Below, in pieces: positions 1 to 6,986 of a stretch of DNA of 10,079 nt (positions within the stretch are counted from its first letter, which is position 1; every line of letters starts with the position of its first letter). Origin of the DNA: Bacillota bacterium (lineage in GTDB: Bacteria > Bacillota > Negativicutes > Sporomusales > Sporomusaceae). The translations under genes and the position numbers were made by a program. Below the pieces are notes generated by a model, which saw only the letters and a list, made by a program, of their open reading frames with translations, was not told the origin of the DNA and made no database searches. The DNA is taken from assembly GCA_023388195.1 (NCBI GenBank), contig JAEWGR010000079.1, positions 1 through 10,079 of the forward strand, in the 5' to 3' direction.

Positions 1-110
1 CCCGGGACTTTATTCATGCTCATATGCGTTTTCAGCAAATTGCTGCTGATATTTACAAAATAATTGGCGATGCGGTTGCCGAAGGAATGGATTTATTTGG
101 CAAAGAATGA
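1..110 (+). CDS. 3' end of an unidentified protein gene
   Basis: An open frame enters from the window edge (first complete codon at 3) and stops at the TGA at 108-110, leaving 35 C-terminal residues. The visible tail is mostly helical and polar, starting RDFIHAHMRFQQIAADIY and ending MDLFGKE. I do not recognise the family. The stop lies immediately before the likely murB start (GTG at 112), so the two genes appear translationally coupled and co-transcribed. That this frame is real is an inference from its steady, codon-like composition and from how neatly its stop abuts murB. Confidence 0.55.
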   Translation, partial: RDFIHAHMRFQQIAADIYKIIGDAVAEGMDLFGKE

Positions 111-111
111 G

Positions 112-1035
112 GTGTTGGTAAGACGGCCTGTGGAGTTTGCTGCCGAATTAGAAAAAGCTGTTCCCCCGGAAAGGCTGCTAGTTGATGAACCTATGTCCAA
201 ACACACTACTTTTAAGATTGGCGGTCCTGCTGATTATCTGGTGTTGCCGGCAACTGTCCAGGAAGTGGCAGCTGTGCTGGATACGGCTAAACAGTATGCA
301 GTACCTGTTACTGTGCTTGGCAATGGTTCCAATGTATTGGTTTTAGACCGGGGAATCCGGGGTCTTGTTGTTAAATTCGGCCCCGAAATGGGCTACATCA
401 GCCATCGCGGCAGCACTTTATTTGCCGGGGCTGGTGCGCTGTTGGCCGAGGTATCAAAATATGCGGCCGCCCATAATCTGGCAGGTTTTGAGTTTGCCAT
501 CGGTATTCCCGGCAGCATTGGCGGTGCCGTATTTATGAATGCCGGCGCTTATGACGGTGACATGAGCCAGGTAGTGCAGGCTGTTACCGCTGTATGTGGC
601 AATGGTGAACTCAGACGTTTTACGCGGGAAGAGTTAAACTTCGGTTACCGCCATAGTGTATTCCAGGAGAATGACTGTTTTGTCTGTGAAGTGGAACTGG
701 GCTTAACGGAGGGGGAAGACAACTCTATTCGTGGGCTGCTTGATGACTATACCAGCAAGCGGGAAAGCAAGCAACCGTTGGAAATGCCCAGTGCCGGCAG
801 TACGTTTAAGCGGCCTCAGGGCTACTTTGCCGGCACGCTGATTGAACAGGCCGGGCTAAAAGGCGCCTGTGTTGGTGGTGCGCAGGTTTCGAAAAAACAT
901 GCCGGTTTTATCATCAATGCCGGCGGGGCAACTGCCCAGGATGTGCTGGCACTCATCAGTAAAGTGCAGGATGGCGTTTATAAACAGTTTGGAATTTCAC
1001 TGCATCCGGAAGTTCGGGTATTGGGTGAAGAATAG
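112..1035 (+). CDS. murB: UDP-N-acetylenolpyruvoylglucosamine reductase (MurB)
   Basis: MurB is the cytoplasmic FAD/NADPH enzyme that reduces UDP-GlcNAc-enolpyruvate to UDP-MurNAc, the second committed step of peptidoglycan precursor synthesis. Numbering from GTG 112, visible motifs are HTTFKIGGPADYLVLP near the N-terminus and GNGSN (70-74) and GIPGSIGGAVFMNAGAY (131-147) of the FAD-binding domain. The catalytic positions follow: YRHS with Tyr179-Arg180, Ser230 in AGSTFKRP (proton donor), and Glu300 in HPEVR. About 307 aa is normal for the shorter type of MurB found in Firmicutes. The frame stays open back to a TTG at 64 (323 aa), but that would overlap the upstream gene by 47 bases. GTG 112, TTG 115 and GTG 130 are all possible starts; none has a well-spaced SD, so coupling to the upstream stop at 110 is likely. 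The function is secure; the start is not. Confidence 0.95.
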   Translation: MLVRRPVEFAAELEKAVPPERLLVDEPMSKHTTFKIGGPADYLVLPATVQEVAAVLDTAKQYAVPVTVLGNGSNVLVLDRGIRGLVVKFGPEMGYISHRGSTLFAGAGALLAEVSKYAAAHNLAGFEFAIGIPGSIGGAVFMNAGAYDGDMSQVVQAVTAVCGNGELRRFTREELNFGYRHSVFQENDCFVCEVELGLTEGEDNSIRGLLDDYTSKRESKQPLEMPSAGSTFKRPQGYFAGTLIEQAGLKGACVGGAQVSKKHAGFIINAGGATAQDVLALISKVQDGVYKQFGISLHPEVRVLGEE

Positions 1036-1047
1036 TGTTTTTGCGGG

Positions 1048-1069
1048 ATAAGTCAGAAACCTGGCTTAT
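1048..1069 (+). other. Hairpin just downstream of murB
   Basis: ATAAGTCAG (1048-1056) pairs with CTGGCTTAT (1061-1069) around an AAAC loop, giving nine pairs including one G-T. It starts 12 bases after the murB stop. No T-run follows, so it is more likely a 3'-end stabiliser or processing structure ahead of the true terminator than a terminator itself. Confidence 0.45.
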
Positions 1070-1117
1070 TGCCTGGTGTAAGAAGATTATTTGTGAATGC
1101 TGCTGATGTATGTAAGC

Positions 1118-1143
1118 AAACCGGGGCCTATGCCCCGGTTTTT
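1118..1143 (+). terminator. Rho-independent terminator of the murB transcript
   Basis: AAACCGGGGC (1118-1127) and GCCCCGGTTT (1132-1141) form a perfect 10-bp GC-rich stem with a CTAT loop. The T-rich 3' arm runs on into further T residues. It lies about 80 bases past the murB stop and closes the upstream transcription unit. Confidence 0.85.
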
Positions 1144-1257
1144 GCTATTTCTGCAGGAGATTGACAGCTTGTGTAGAATTAAAACCACAATAGGTTTCTG
1201 ACTATTCGACAATTGGGACTTGTTTTATCTGAGAAAAGGGAAAAAGGAGCCAAACTT
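1144..1257 (+). promoter_or_regulatory. Upstream region of the beta-CASP nuclease gene, with weak promoter and Spo0A-box candidates
   Basis: A consensus -35-like TTGACA is at 1161-1166, but I find no good -10 at 16-18 bases spacing, so the promoter assignment is weak. TTCGACA at 1205-1211 is the exact reverse complement of TGTCGAA, which fits the Spo0A box consensus TGNCGAA. A single such heptamer can easily occur by chance. A strong SD, AAGGAG at 1244-1249, sits 8 bases before the ATG at 1258. Confidence 0.3.
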
Positions 1258-2865
1258 ATGCGATTAACTTTTTTAGGGGCTGCCGGCATGGTCACCGGGT
1301 CCTCCTACCTTTTAGAAACCGGTTCAAAAAAATTTCTCGTTGACTGTGGCATGTTTCAGGGATCGAAAGCGATTGCGGCGCTAAACAGAAGGCCCTTTAG
1401 CTATAACCCGGCCGATATTGACGGGGTACTCTTAACTCATGCCCATATTGATCATAGCGGTCTGATACCCCGACTCTGCAAATTTGGTTTTAAAGGACCT
1501 GTTTATGCGACTAAGGTAACAGCTGAACTATGCAGTATTATGCTGCCCGACAGTGGCCATATTCAGGAATTTGAGGCTGAGATTGCCAATCGCAAAGGAC
1601 AGCGTGCCGGCCGTAAGATTGAGGAACCGTTGTATACGGTTGAGGAAGCCTATGCCTGCCTGCAGCAATTTTCGCCTGTTCCCTATGACGCCAAGATACA
1701 GCTTGCCGACGAAATTACGGTTTCCTTCCGGGATGCCGGTCATATCCTGGGATCATCGATGGTCGAGATCTGGATAACTGAAAACGGGGAAACGGCCAAA
1801 CTTTTGTTTTCCGGTGATTTAGGTCAGCCTGACCAGCCTATTATCAAGGATCCGACCCCGATTGCCCAGGCCGACTATATTGTTGTTGAGTCCACTTATG
1901 GTGCCCGTAAGCATGACCAGGAGGATCCGGTTGAACTGCTGGCAACTTATATTAATGACACAGTGGCCAAAGGCGGCAACCTGATTATTCCCTCCTTTGC
2001 CGTCGGCCGTACCCAGACACTGCTATACCACCTGCATACGTTATTTAAGGGTGGCCTTATTCCGGACATACCTGTTATTATTGACAGCCCGCTGGCTATT
2101 TCAGCGACAGATATATTTTTGAAAAATTCCCAGGAATATGACCATGAAGCCTATGATATGCTGTACAAAGACCATGATCATCCCCTGCAGCTGCCGCAGC
2201 TGACTTACACCAAGACGTCTGATGAGTCTAAGGCCATCAACAAGCTGGGGCGTCCGGCCATTATTATTTCAGCCAGCGGTATGGCTGACGCCGGCCGTGT
2301 CCTTCACCACCTGAAACATAACCTGTGGCGGCCTGAAAGTGCAGTTTTGTTTGTGGGCTATCAGGCTCAGGGCAGCATGGGCCGGCGCTTGCTGGAGGGT
2401 ATTAAAAAGGTTAAAATTATGGGGGAAGAAATCAGCGTTAAGGCTAAAATTTATAACCTGGATGGTTTTTCCGCCCATGCCGACCAGGATCAGTTACTAA
2501 CCTGGCTGGGTAAGTTTGAATCCAAACCGGCCAACATTTTTATTGTCCATGGTGAAGAAGAAATGGCCGAACCGTTTGCGCAGCTTATCAATGAAAAATT
2601 CGGCTTCTCCACCTATATTCCGCAATATGGTGATTCAGTTCTGATTGCCGGACGTGACTGGAAAATTGAACCTTCGGCAGTCACGGCTGTTGAACCTGCG
2701 GTGCAGCAATTACGAGATTATCTGGCGGAAATGGAACGGGAATATGCTGAACTGCGGCTCAAACTGGAAGACGCTGTTGCTATAAACGCAGGTAAGCTCC
2801 CTGAAGCGCTCAGCCGTGCCGATAAAATCCGTGCCTTTACCAGAAAGACGCTGAATGATTTATAA
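1258..2865 (+). CDS. Beta-CASP metallo-beta-lactamase-fold ribonuclease (CPSF73/YSH1-like)
   Basis: A 535-aa predicted zinc-dependent cytoplasmic ribonuclease. From the ATG at 1258, the MBL motifs appear in order: Asp29 in DCGMFQG, HAHIDH (His61, His63, Asp65, His66), His162 in AGHILGSS and Asp187 in FSGDLGQPD. The beta-CASP insert follows, with ESTYG, IPSFAVGRTQTLLYHL and SASGMADAGRVLHHLKHNL. The C-terminal MBL part has GFSAHADQDQL (His407) and IFIVHGEEE. Known relatives are RNA endo/exonucleases of the TTHA0252/CPSF73 group; the exact substrate here is not deducible. The last 65 or so residues are a Glu/Lys/Leu-rich, probably coiled helical extension beyond the nuclease core. ATG 1258 is preferred over the upstream TTG 1213 because it has a well-spaced AAGGAG and because MRLTFLGAAGMVTG is the usual family N-terminus. 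No terminator is evident before the typA promoter. Confidence 0.92.
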   Translation: MRLTFLGAAGMVTGSSYLLETGSKKFLVDCGMFQGSKAIAALNRRPFSYNPADIDGVLLTHAHIDHSGLIPRLCKFGFKGPVYATKVTAELCSIMLPDSGHIQEFEAEIANRKGQRAGRKIEEPLYTVEEAYACLQQFSPVPYDAKIQLADEITVSFRDAGHILGSSMVEIWITENGETAKLLFSGDLGQPDQPIIKDPTPIAQADYIVVESTYGARKHDQEDPVELLATYINDTVAKGGNLIIPSFAVGRTQTLLYHLHTLFKGGLIPDIPVIIDSPLAISATDIFLKNSQEYDHEAYDMLYKDHDHPLQLPQLTYTKTSDESKAINKLGRPAIIISASGMADAGRVLHHLKHNLWRPESAVLFVGYQAQGSMGRRLLEGIKKVKIMGEEISVKAKIYNLDGFSAHADQDQLLTWLGKFESKPANIFIVHGEEEMAEPFAQLINEKFGFSTYIPQYGDSVLIAGRDWKIEPSAVTAVEPAVQQLRDYLAEMEREYAELRLKLEDAVAINAGKLPEALSRADKIRAFTRKTLNDL

Positions 2866-2891
2866 TCGAAAAAAATAGGAAAAAGTAAAAT

Positions 2892-2925
2892 TTAATTTGA
2901 CATATGCGAACTGGTATAATATAGT
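2892..2925 (+). promoter_or_regulatory. Sigma-A-type promoter of typA
   Basis: TTGACA (2897-2902), a 17-base spacer and TATAGT (2920-2925) form a near-consensus vegetative promoter. Overlapping it is an extended -10, TGGTATAAT (2912-2920), whose TATAAT would pair with a weaker -35 at 2892-2897. Transcription should start around 2927-2932, leaving a leader of about 70 bases. Confidence 0.75.
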
Positions 2926-2943
2926 GAATTGTGCATGACACTA

Positions 2944-2971
2944 CAAAAGGGTGCAAAAGAGCATCCTTTTG
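2944..2971 (+). promoter_or_regulatory. Hairpin in the typA 5' leader
   Basis: CAAAAGGGTGC (2944-2954) pairs with GCATCCTTTTG (2961-2971) around AAAAGA: 11 pairs, one a G-T. It lies between the promoter and the SD (GGGAGG, 2981-2986). The T-run is inside the stem and only TTCATTAT follows, so it could act as a weak terminator/attenuator or as a translational or stability element. It may also catch read-through from the nuclease gene. Confidence 0.5.
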
Positions 2972-2999
2972 TTCATTATAGGGAGGACAATCATTTTAT

Positions 3000-4814
3000 A
3001 TGGAACGCACAGACTTACGTAATATTGCCATCATTGCCCACGTTGACCACGGCAAAACGACTTTAGTAGACGCTATGCTTAAACAAAGCAATGTTTTTCG
3101 CGCCAATGAACACGTAGCGGAACGCGTAATGGATTCCAATGATCTTGAACGTGAGCGGGGCATTACTATCTTATCCAAGAATACGGCGGTAATGTATAAG
3201 GATACCAAGATTAATATTGTCGATACCCCCGGCCACGCTGATTTTGGCGGCGAGGTTGAACGGGTACTTAACATGGTTGACGGCGTATTGCTGTTGGTGG
3301 ACGCTTTTGAAGGCCCCATGCCCCAGACAAAATATGTGCTGCGAAAAGCGCTGGAACAAAAACTCAAACCCATTGTGGTGATCAATAAGATTGACCGCCC
3401 GGATCAACGGGTGGAAGAGGTAGTTGATGAGGTGCTGGAGCTGTTTATTGAGCTTGAAGCCAATGATGAACAGCTTGATTTTCCGGTCGTGTACGCCACC
3501 GCCCGGGAAGGCATTGCCAAGATGGCCATGGACGATGCCAGCGATAATCTGCAACCCTTGTTCGCATGTATTGAAAAAACGATACCGGCGCCCCGGGGCG
3601 AGATTGACGGACCACTTCAGGTTATGATTACCACCCTTGATTATGATGATTATGTTGGCCGGATTGCTATCGGCCGTGTTGTCAGAGGTCGTGTGGCCGG
3701 CGGTCAAAATGTTGTGATTCTTAACGGCGAGACAGAAACGAAGGCCCGAATCGGCAAGGTATATATTTACGAGGGCCTGAAGCGGACTGAGGTTAAAGCG
3801 GCCGCGTTGGGCGATATTATTGCCATGATTGGTCTTGAATCAGTTAATATTGGCGATACGGTGGCAGATACCGAGAATCCGGAGGCATTACCCACAATCA
3901 GAATTGACGAACCAACACTGGCCATGACGTTTGCAGTCAATACCAGCCCGTTTGCCGGCCGTGAGGGTCAATTTGTTACTTCCCGGCATGTCCGGGACCG
4001 TCTGTTCCGGGAAGCCGAAACCAATGTCAGCCTGCGGGTAACTGAGACTGAGAATGCTGACTCGTTTGAGGTGGCCGGCCGGGGTGAATTGCATCTGTCG
4101 ATCCTGATTGAGACCATGCGGCGGGAAGGCTACGAACTGCAAATCGGTAAACCCCAGGTAATTTACAAGCAGATTAACGGTAAGCGCTGCGAGCCGATGG
4201 AGTTTTTGACAATTGATGTGCCCCAGGAATTTATGGGCGCAGTTATGGAATCGCTGGGAACCCGGCGGGCAGAGCTTGTCAATATGGTTGAACTGGCCGG
4301 CTACTTACGGATGGAATTTATCGTTCCGGCCCGGGGCCTGATCGGTTTTAGATCTGAATTTTTGACCAATACCAAAGGCAACGGGATTATGCATCATGTG
4401 TTCCACGGTTATGTCCCCTACAAGGGCGATATTCCCGGTCGTACCCGGGGCGCATTGGTAGCCTTCGAAGATGGTGAGACTACAGGCTACGGTATCAATA
4501 GTATTCAGGACCGGGGCATTATGTTTGTTGTGCCTGGCCAGGCTGTATACCAGGGCATGATTGTCGGTGAAAACGCCCGGGAGATGGATATGGATGTTAA
4601 TCCCTGCAAGAAAAAACATGTTACCAATATGCGGGCCAGCGGTACCGATGATGCTGTCCGCTTAACCCCGCCCCGCATCCTGAGCCTGGAGCAAGCGCTT
4701 GAATATATAAATGACGATGAAGCAGTGGAAGTCACACCGCAAAGTATTCGTCTGCGTAAAGCAACCCTGGACAGGCATCTGCGCGGCCGTGAGCGGAAAA
4801 AAGAATCCCAGTAA
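3000..4814 (+). CDS. typA: Translational GTPase TypA/BipA
   Basis: TypA/BipA is an EF-G-like GTPase that binds the 70S ribosome and supports 50S assembly and growth at low temperature or under stress. The 604-aa length is typical. G-domain motifs are complete: G1 AHVDHGKTT (13-21), switch I with ERGITI (52-57), G3 DTPGH (75-79) and G4 NKID (129-132). A domain II beta-barrel follows (from about residue 200), then the EF-G III/V-like domains (RVTETENADSFEVAGRGELHLS and the ARGLIGFRSEFLT region). The BipA-specific C-terminal domain comes last (PGRTRGALVAFEDGETTGYG, then NMRASGTDDAVRL). The ATG at 3000 starts MERTDLRNIAIIAHVDHG as in the family. The SD GGGAGG ends 13 bases upstream, a rather long gap. 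The gene appears monocistronic, with its own promoter and a terminator-like hairpin after it. Confidence 0.98.
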   Translation: MERTDLRNIAIIAHVDHGKTTLVDAMLKQSNVFRANEHVAERVMDSNDLERERGITILSKNTAVMYKDTKINIVDTPGHADFGGEVERVLNMVDGVLLLVDAFEGPMPQTKYVLRKALEQKLKPIVVINKIDRPDQRVEEVVDEVLELFIELEANDEQLDFPVVYATAREGIAKMAMDDASDNLQPLFACIEKTIPAPRGEIDGPLQVMITTLDYDDYVGRIAIGRVVRGRVAGGQNVVILNGETETKARIGKVYIYEGLKRTEVKAAALGDIIAMIGLESVNIGDTVADTENPEALPTIRIDEPTLAMTFAVNTSPFAGREGQFVTSRHVRDRLFREAETNVSLRVTETENADSFEVAGRGELHLSILIETMRREGYELQIGKPQVIYKQINGKRCEPMEFLTIDVPQEFMGAVMESLGTRRAELVNMVELAGYLRMEFIVPARGLIGFRSEFLTNTKGNGIMHHVFHGYVPYKGDIPGRTRGALVAFEDGETTGYGINSIQDRGIMFVVPGQAVYQGMIVGENAREMDMDVNPCKKKHVTNMRASGTDDAVRLTPPRILSLEQALEYINDDEAVEVTPQSIRLRKATLDRHLRGRERKKESQ

Positions 4815-4837
4815 TTGTATATATAACAAGCAGGAAG

Positions 4838-4878
4838 CGAGATTGGTTCATGGTCGGAGACTGTGGCAATCTCGTTTT
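4838..4878 (+). terminator. Probable terminator after typA
   Basis: CGAGATTG (4838-4845) and CAATCTCG (4867-4874) form a perfect 8-bp stem followed directly by TTTT. The 21-base apical part can form a small inner GGTC/GACT stem. It begins 24 bases past the typA stop. The long loop and only four T residues make it a moderate terminator. Confidence 0.5.
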
Positions 4879-4912
4879 CCTCCATTTTGCCCACGGCATG
4901 ATTTAGGAGGAA
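4877..4912 (+). promoter_or_regulatory. Possible RBS-sequestering hairpin before the isochorismatase-family gene
   Basis: TTCCTCC (4877-4883) is exactly complementary to GGAGGAA (4906-4912), the SD of the next gene. An inner TGCC/GGCA stem (4888-4891 with 4895-4898) lies between them. The 5' arm overlaps the T-tail of the preceding terminator-like hairpin, so the two could form alternatively. No ligand or factor is suggested by the sequence. Confidence 0.35.
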
Positions 4913-4917
4913 TAAAG

Positions 4918-5457
4918 GTGCGAATTGACAAGGAAAATGCATTACTGTTGGTAGTGGATATTCAGGAAAAGCTATTTCCTCACATTAACCATAATAAAGA
5001 ACTAATCCAAAAAACGCTGAATTTGCTGGCCGGCTTTCAAGCGCTTGCGATCCCGATGATGGCGGCCCGGCAATATCCCCGAGGGCTTGGTGATACCATT
5101 GAAGAACTTCGTCCTTATTTTACTGCCGGTTATTGGGATAAGCTGACTTTTAGCTGTTGTGGCAGTGAGCCGCTGCTGGCTCAACTGCAGGGGTCTGGCA
5201 GGAAGGCTGTCATTATTGCCGGTATTGAGGCTCACATCTGTGTTTTACAAACAGTGATTGACCTGAAAGATAACGGCTTTCTGCCGGTTGTGGTAACCGA
5301 TGCGGTTGGTTCGCGCACTCACCGTGATTATGAGATTGCTTTGCGGCGGATGGAACAGGAAGGGGCTGTGCTGACTACAGTGGAATCTATTCTGTTTGAG
5401 CTTTGCCGTCAGGCCGGGTCGGATGCTTTTAAAACAATCTCCAAGCTGGTCAAGTAA
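4918..5457 (+). CDS. Isochorismatase-superfamily cysteine hydrolase (ISOC1/2-like)
   Basis: A 179-aa single-domain Rossmann-like cysteine hydrolase. From GTG 4918 the family triad is visible: Asp14 in LLVVDIQEKL, Lys75 in YWDKLTFSC and nucleophile Cys108 in GIEAHICVLQT, with the characteristic cis-peptide region before the Cys. QYPRGLG at 52-58 and the C-terminal SRTHRDYEIALRRMEQEGA and LTTVESILFEL segments resemble the YcaC/ISOC1-ISOC2 branch rather than true isochorismatases. I therefore do not assign a substrate, and no siderophore genes are nearby. The frame is open back to 4711 inside typA, but GTG 4918 has AGGAGG (4905-4910) 7 bases upstream and starts exactly at the conserved domain. 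It lies 103 bases after typA in the same direction, behind a terminator-like hairpin. It converges with mntH. Confidence 0.9.
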   Translation: MRIDKENALLLVVDIQEKLFPHINHNKELIQKTLNLLAGFQALAIPMMAARQYPRGLGDTIEELRPYFTAGYWDKLTFSCCGSEPLLAQLQGSGRKAVIIAGIEAHICVLQTVIDLKDNGFLPVVVTDAVGSRTHRDYEIALRRMEQEGAVLTTVESILFELCRQAGSDAFKTISKLVK

Positions 5458-5563
5458 AGGGTTCGGGAAAATGAGCCTATTTGCCAAATCCCCTGATGTC
5501 ATCGCCAAAGCCTGCTTCGTCCGGCGGCGATTACAGTAAAAATTTATAAACCTGATGAGACAG

Positions 5564-5601
5564 AAGAAGCTAGTCTGTGCAAAAGCACAGACTAGCTTCT
5601 T
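5564..5601. terminator. Shared convergent terminator palindrome
   Basis: A perfect 17-bp inverted repeat (arms 5564-5580 and 5585-5601) with an AAAA loop sits between the convergent hydrolase and mntH genes. On the plus strand it is followed by the T/A-rich TATTACATAAATATAAC. On the minus strand it is followed by TCTGTCTC, with few T residues. It probably terminates the plus transcript and blocks or ends the minus one; its centre lies about 35 bases past the mntH stop. Confidence 0.8.
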
Positions 5602-5618
5602 ATTACATAAATATAACT

Positions 5619-6872
5619 TTAATTAAAAAACTGGTCTATAAACAGCCAGATATTGAGTAAACTGACGATGGCGCCAATAATAACCAATAGCAGGTTATGC
5701 AGTTTGCTGTTGGCATATTTACCCATAACTTTGACAGACGAAGTCAAATATATCTGCAGAAAAATGGTTATCGGCAATTGGATACTGAGAAGCATTTGGG
5801 ATACAACAAGGCCCTTGAACGGGTTGGCAATGAGAAAGATGCAAAGCACAGCCGCTGTATAGGTGATTAAAACACCTAGCTTGGTGTGATGATCATGAAT
5901 ATTGTACGGCTCGCGGAACATGCCGGCAAAAATGCTGCCGCCGGCCATACCGGCCGTGCTTGTTGATGATATACCGGCAAATAACAGGGCAAAGGCGAAA
6001 ACCACTGAGGCGGTGCTGCCAAGTATTGGTGTAAGCATATCGCCAGCCTGCTCCAGGGTTTCAACATGGATCTGATGTTGAAAAAATGTGACTGCGGCAA
6101 TTAAAATCATAGCACTATTGATGGCCCAGCCAATAAGCATAGACAATAACGTATCAAGAAACTCATAATTTAATTGTTTTTTTATGATTTCCTCATTTTC
6201 CAGATTCCATTGGCGGCTTTGGATAACCTCGGAGTGCAAAAATAGGTTATGGGGCATAACGACAGCACCTAAAACACTCATGACAATCACCAAAGAGCCA
6301 TCAGGGATCTGCGGTGTAACCCAGCCTGCCGCCGCCTGCACCCAGTCGATATTAACCAAAGTAAGCTCATATACAAATGACAGGCCAATCAAGGATACGA
6401 AACCAATAATCCAGCGCTCCAAACGCCTGTAGGAACTGCTCCATAGCAGCAGGCCTGATGTCAGGGCAGCGATGACTGAGCCGGCGGCAAGCGGAATACT
6501 AAGCAATATTTTCAGGGCAATCGCCATACCCAGTATTTCTGCCAATGCCGTAGCAATAGCAGCACCTAAGGCCGAGGTTAAAGCCAGGCGTGACAGCCAG
6601 GGGGGAAGGTATAAGGTAGCTGCCTCAGAGAGGCAGTAGCCGGTGACGATCCCCAGATGGGCGACATTGTGCTGCAGGATAATCAGCATAATGGTGGAGA
6701 GGGTTACCATCCACAATAAGGTATAGCCGTAATCTGAACCGGCGGCCATATTGGCAGCCCAATTCCCGGGATCAATAAAGCCAACTGTTACTAAAATCCC
6801 CGGCCCGATGTAGCGCAGCCATTCGCGGGCTCTAATATCCGGTAAATGGCGTTGAGAAAGAAATTTAAACAT
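5619..6872 (-). CDS. mntH: NRAMP-family Mn(II)/divalent metal importer (MntH)
   Basis: A proton-coupled inner-membrane importer of Mn(II) and related divalent metals. The 417 aa are almost wholly hydrophobic, consistent with 11 transmembrane helices. The metal site is intact: DPGN in TM1 (Asp34, Asn37) and the unwound TM6 motif A-x-x-M-P-H-N (Ala203, Met206, His208), matching the Asp/Asn/Ala/Met ligands of known bacterial NRAMPs. The retained Met favours transition metals over Mg. HLGIVTG (72-78) is also family-typical. The start is the ATG at 6872-6870, with GGAGG (plus 6884-6888) 11 bases upstream. The gene is divergent from an outer-membrane barrel gene across about 218 bases that contain repeated heptamers and a leader hairpin, suggesting metal-responsive control. 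Divalent specificity (Mn versus Fe) is inference. Confidence 0.93.
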   Translation of the reverse strand: MFKFLSQRHLPDIRAREWLRYIGPGILVTVGFIDPGNWAANMAAGSDYGYTLLWMVTLSTIMLIILQHNVAHLGIVTGYCLSEAATLYLPPWLSRLALTSALGAAIATALAEILGMAIALKILLSIPLAAGSVIAALTSGLLLWSSSYRRLERWIIGFVSLIGLSFVYELTLVNIDWVQAAAGWVTPQIPDGSLVIVMSVLGAVVMPHNLFLHSEVIQSRQWNLENEEIIKKQLNYEFLDTLLSMLIGWAINSAMILIAAVTFFQHQIHVETLEQAGDMLTPILGSTASVVFAFALLFAGISSTSTAGMAGGSIFAGMFREPYNIHDHHTKLGVLITYTAAVLCIFLIANPFKGLVVSQMLLSIQLPITIFLQIYLTSSVKVMGKYANSKLHNLLLVIIGAIVSLLNIWLFIDQFFN

Positions 6873-6883
6873 GATACTGGTAA

Positions 6884-6938
6884 CCTCCGAAAATTATAGT
6901 TGAGCATGTGCCTATAGATATTTTTCGGTTCGTGGAGG
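6884..6938 (-). promoter_or_regulatory. mntH leader hairpin overlapping the SD
   Basis: On the minus strand, CCGAAAA (plus 6922-6928) pairs with TTTTCGG (plus 6887-6893), and an inner TATAG/CTATA stem (plus 6912-6916 with 6895-6899) closes a 12-base loop. The 3' arm covers the first two G residues of the GGAGG SD. Further upstream, minus-strand CCTCC (plus 6934-6938) is complementary to the whole GGAGG. Either pairing could hide the ribosome binding site. It does not show the conserved boxes of the yybP-ykoY manganese riboswitch. Confidence 0.35.
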
Positions 6939-6986
6939 ATTTTGTCCTGCCCGGACTTTTATCTTGTTACTAAGGCAGGATTGCTA

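Noticed and set aside
869..1051. 60-codon plus-strand frame at the end of murB
   Set aside because: Overlaps the conserved MurB C-terminus in another frame and has no SD.
3171..3707. 178-codon open frame on the minus strand inside typA
   Set aside because: It is wholly antisense to the conserved GTPase domain, has no SD or recognisable motif, and has a composition typical of a shadow frame.
4505..4942. 145-codon minus-strand frame across the typA 3' end
   Set aside because: Antisense to the typA C-terminal domain and the hydrolase SD; no family features and no RBS.
4918..5457. True isochorismatase of siderophore synthesis (EntB/DhbB)
   Set aside because: The protein is the short ISOC/YcaC-like type, lacks an aryl carrier domain, and no ent/dhb genes are adjacent.
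5471..5539. 22-codon ATG frame (MSLFAKSPDVIAKACF...) after the hydrolase
   Set aside because: Only a weak GGGA upstream; too short to separate from chance and just before a terminator.
6873..6940. yybP-ykoY manganese riboswitch upstream of mntH
   Set aside because: The conserved purine-rich and loop boxes of that riboswitch are not present; only simple hairpins are seen.
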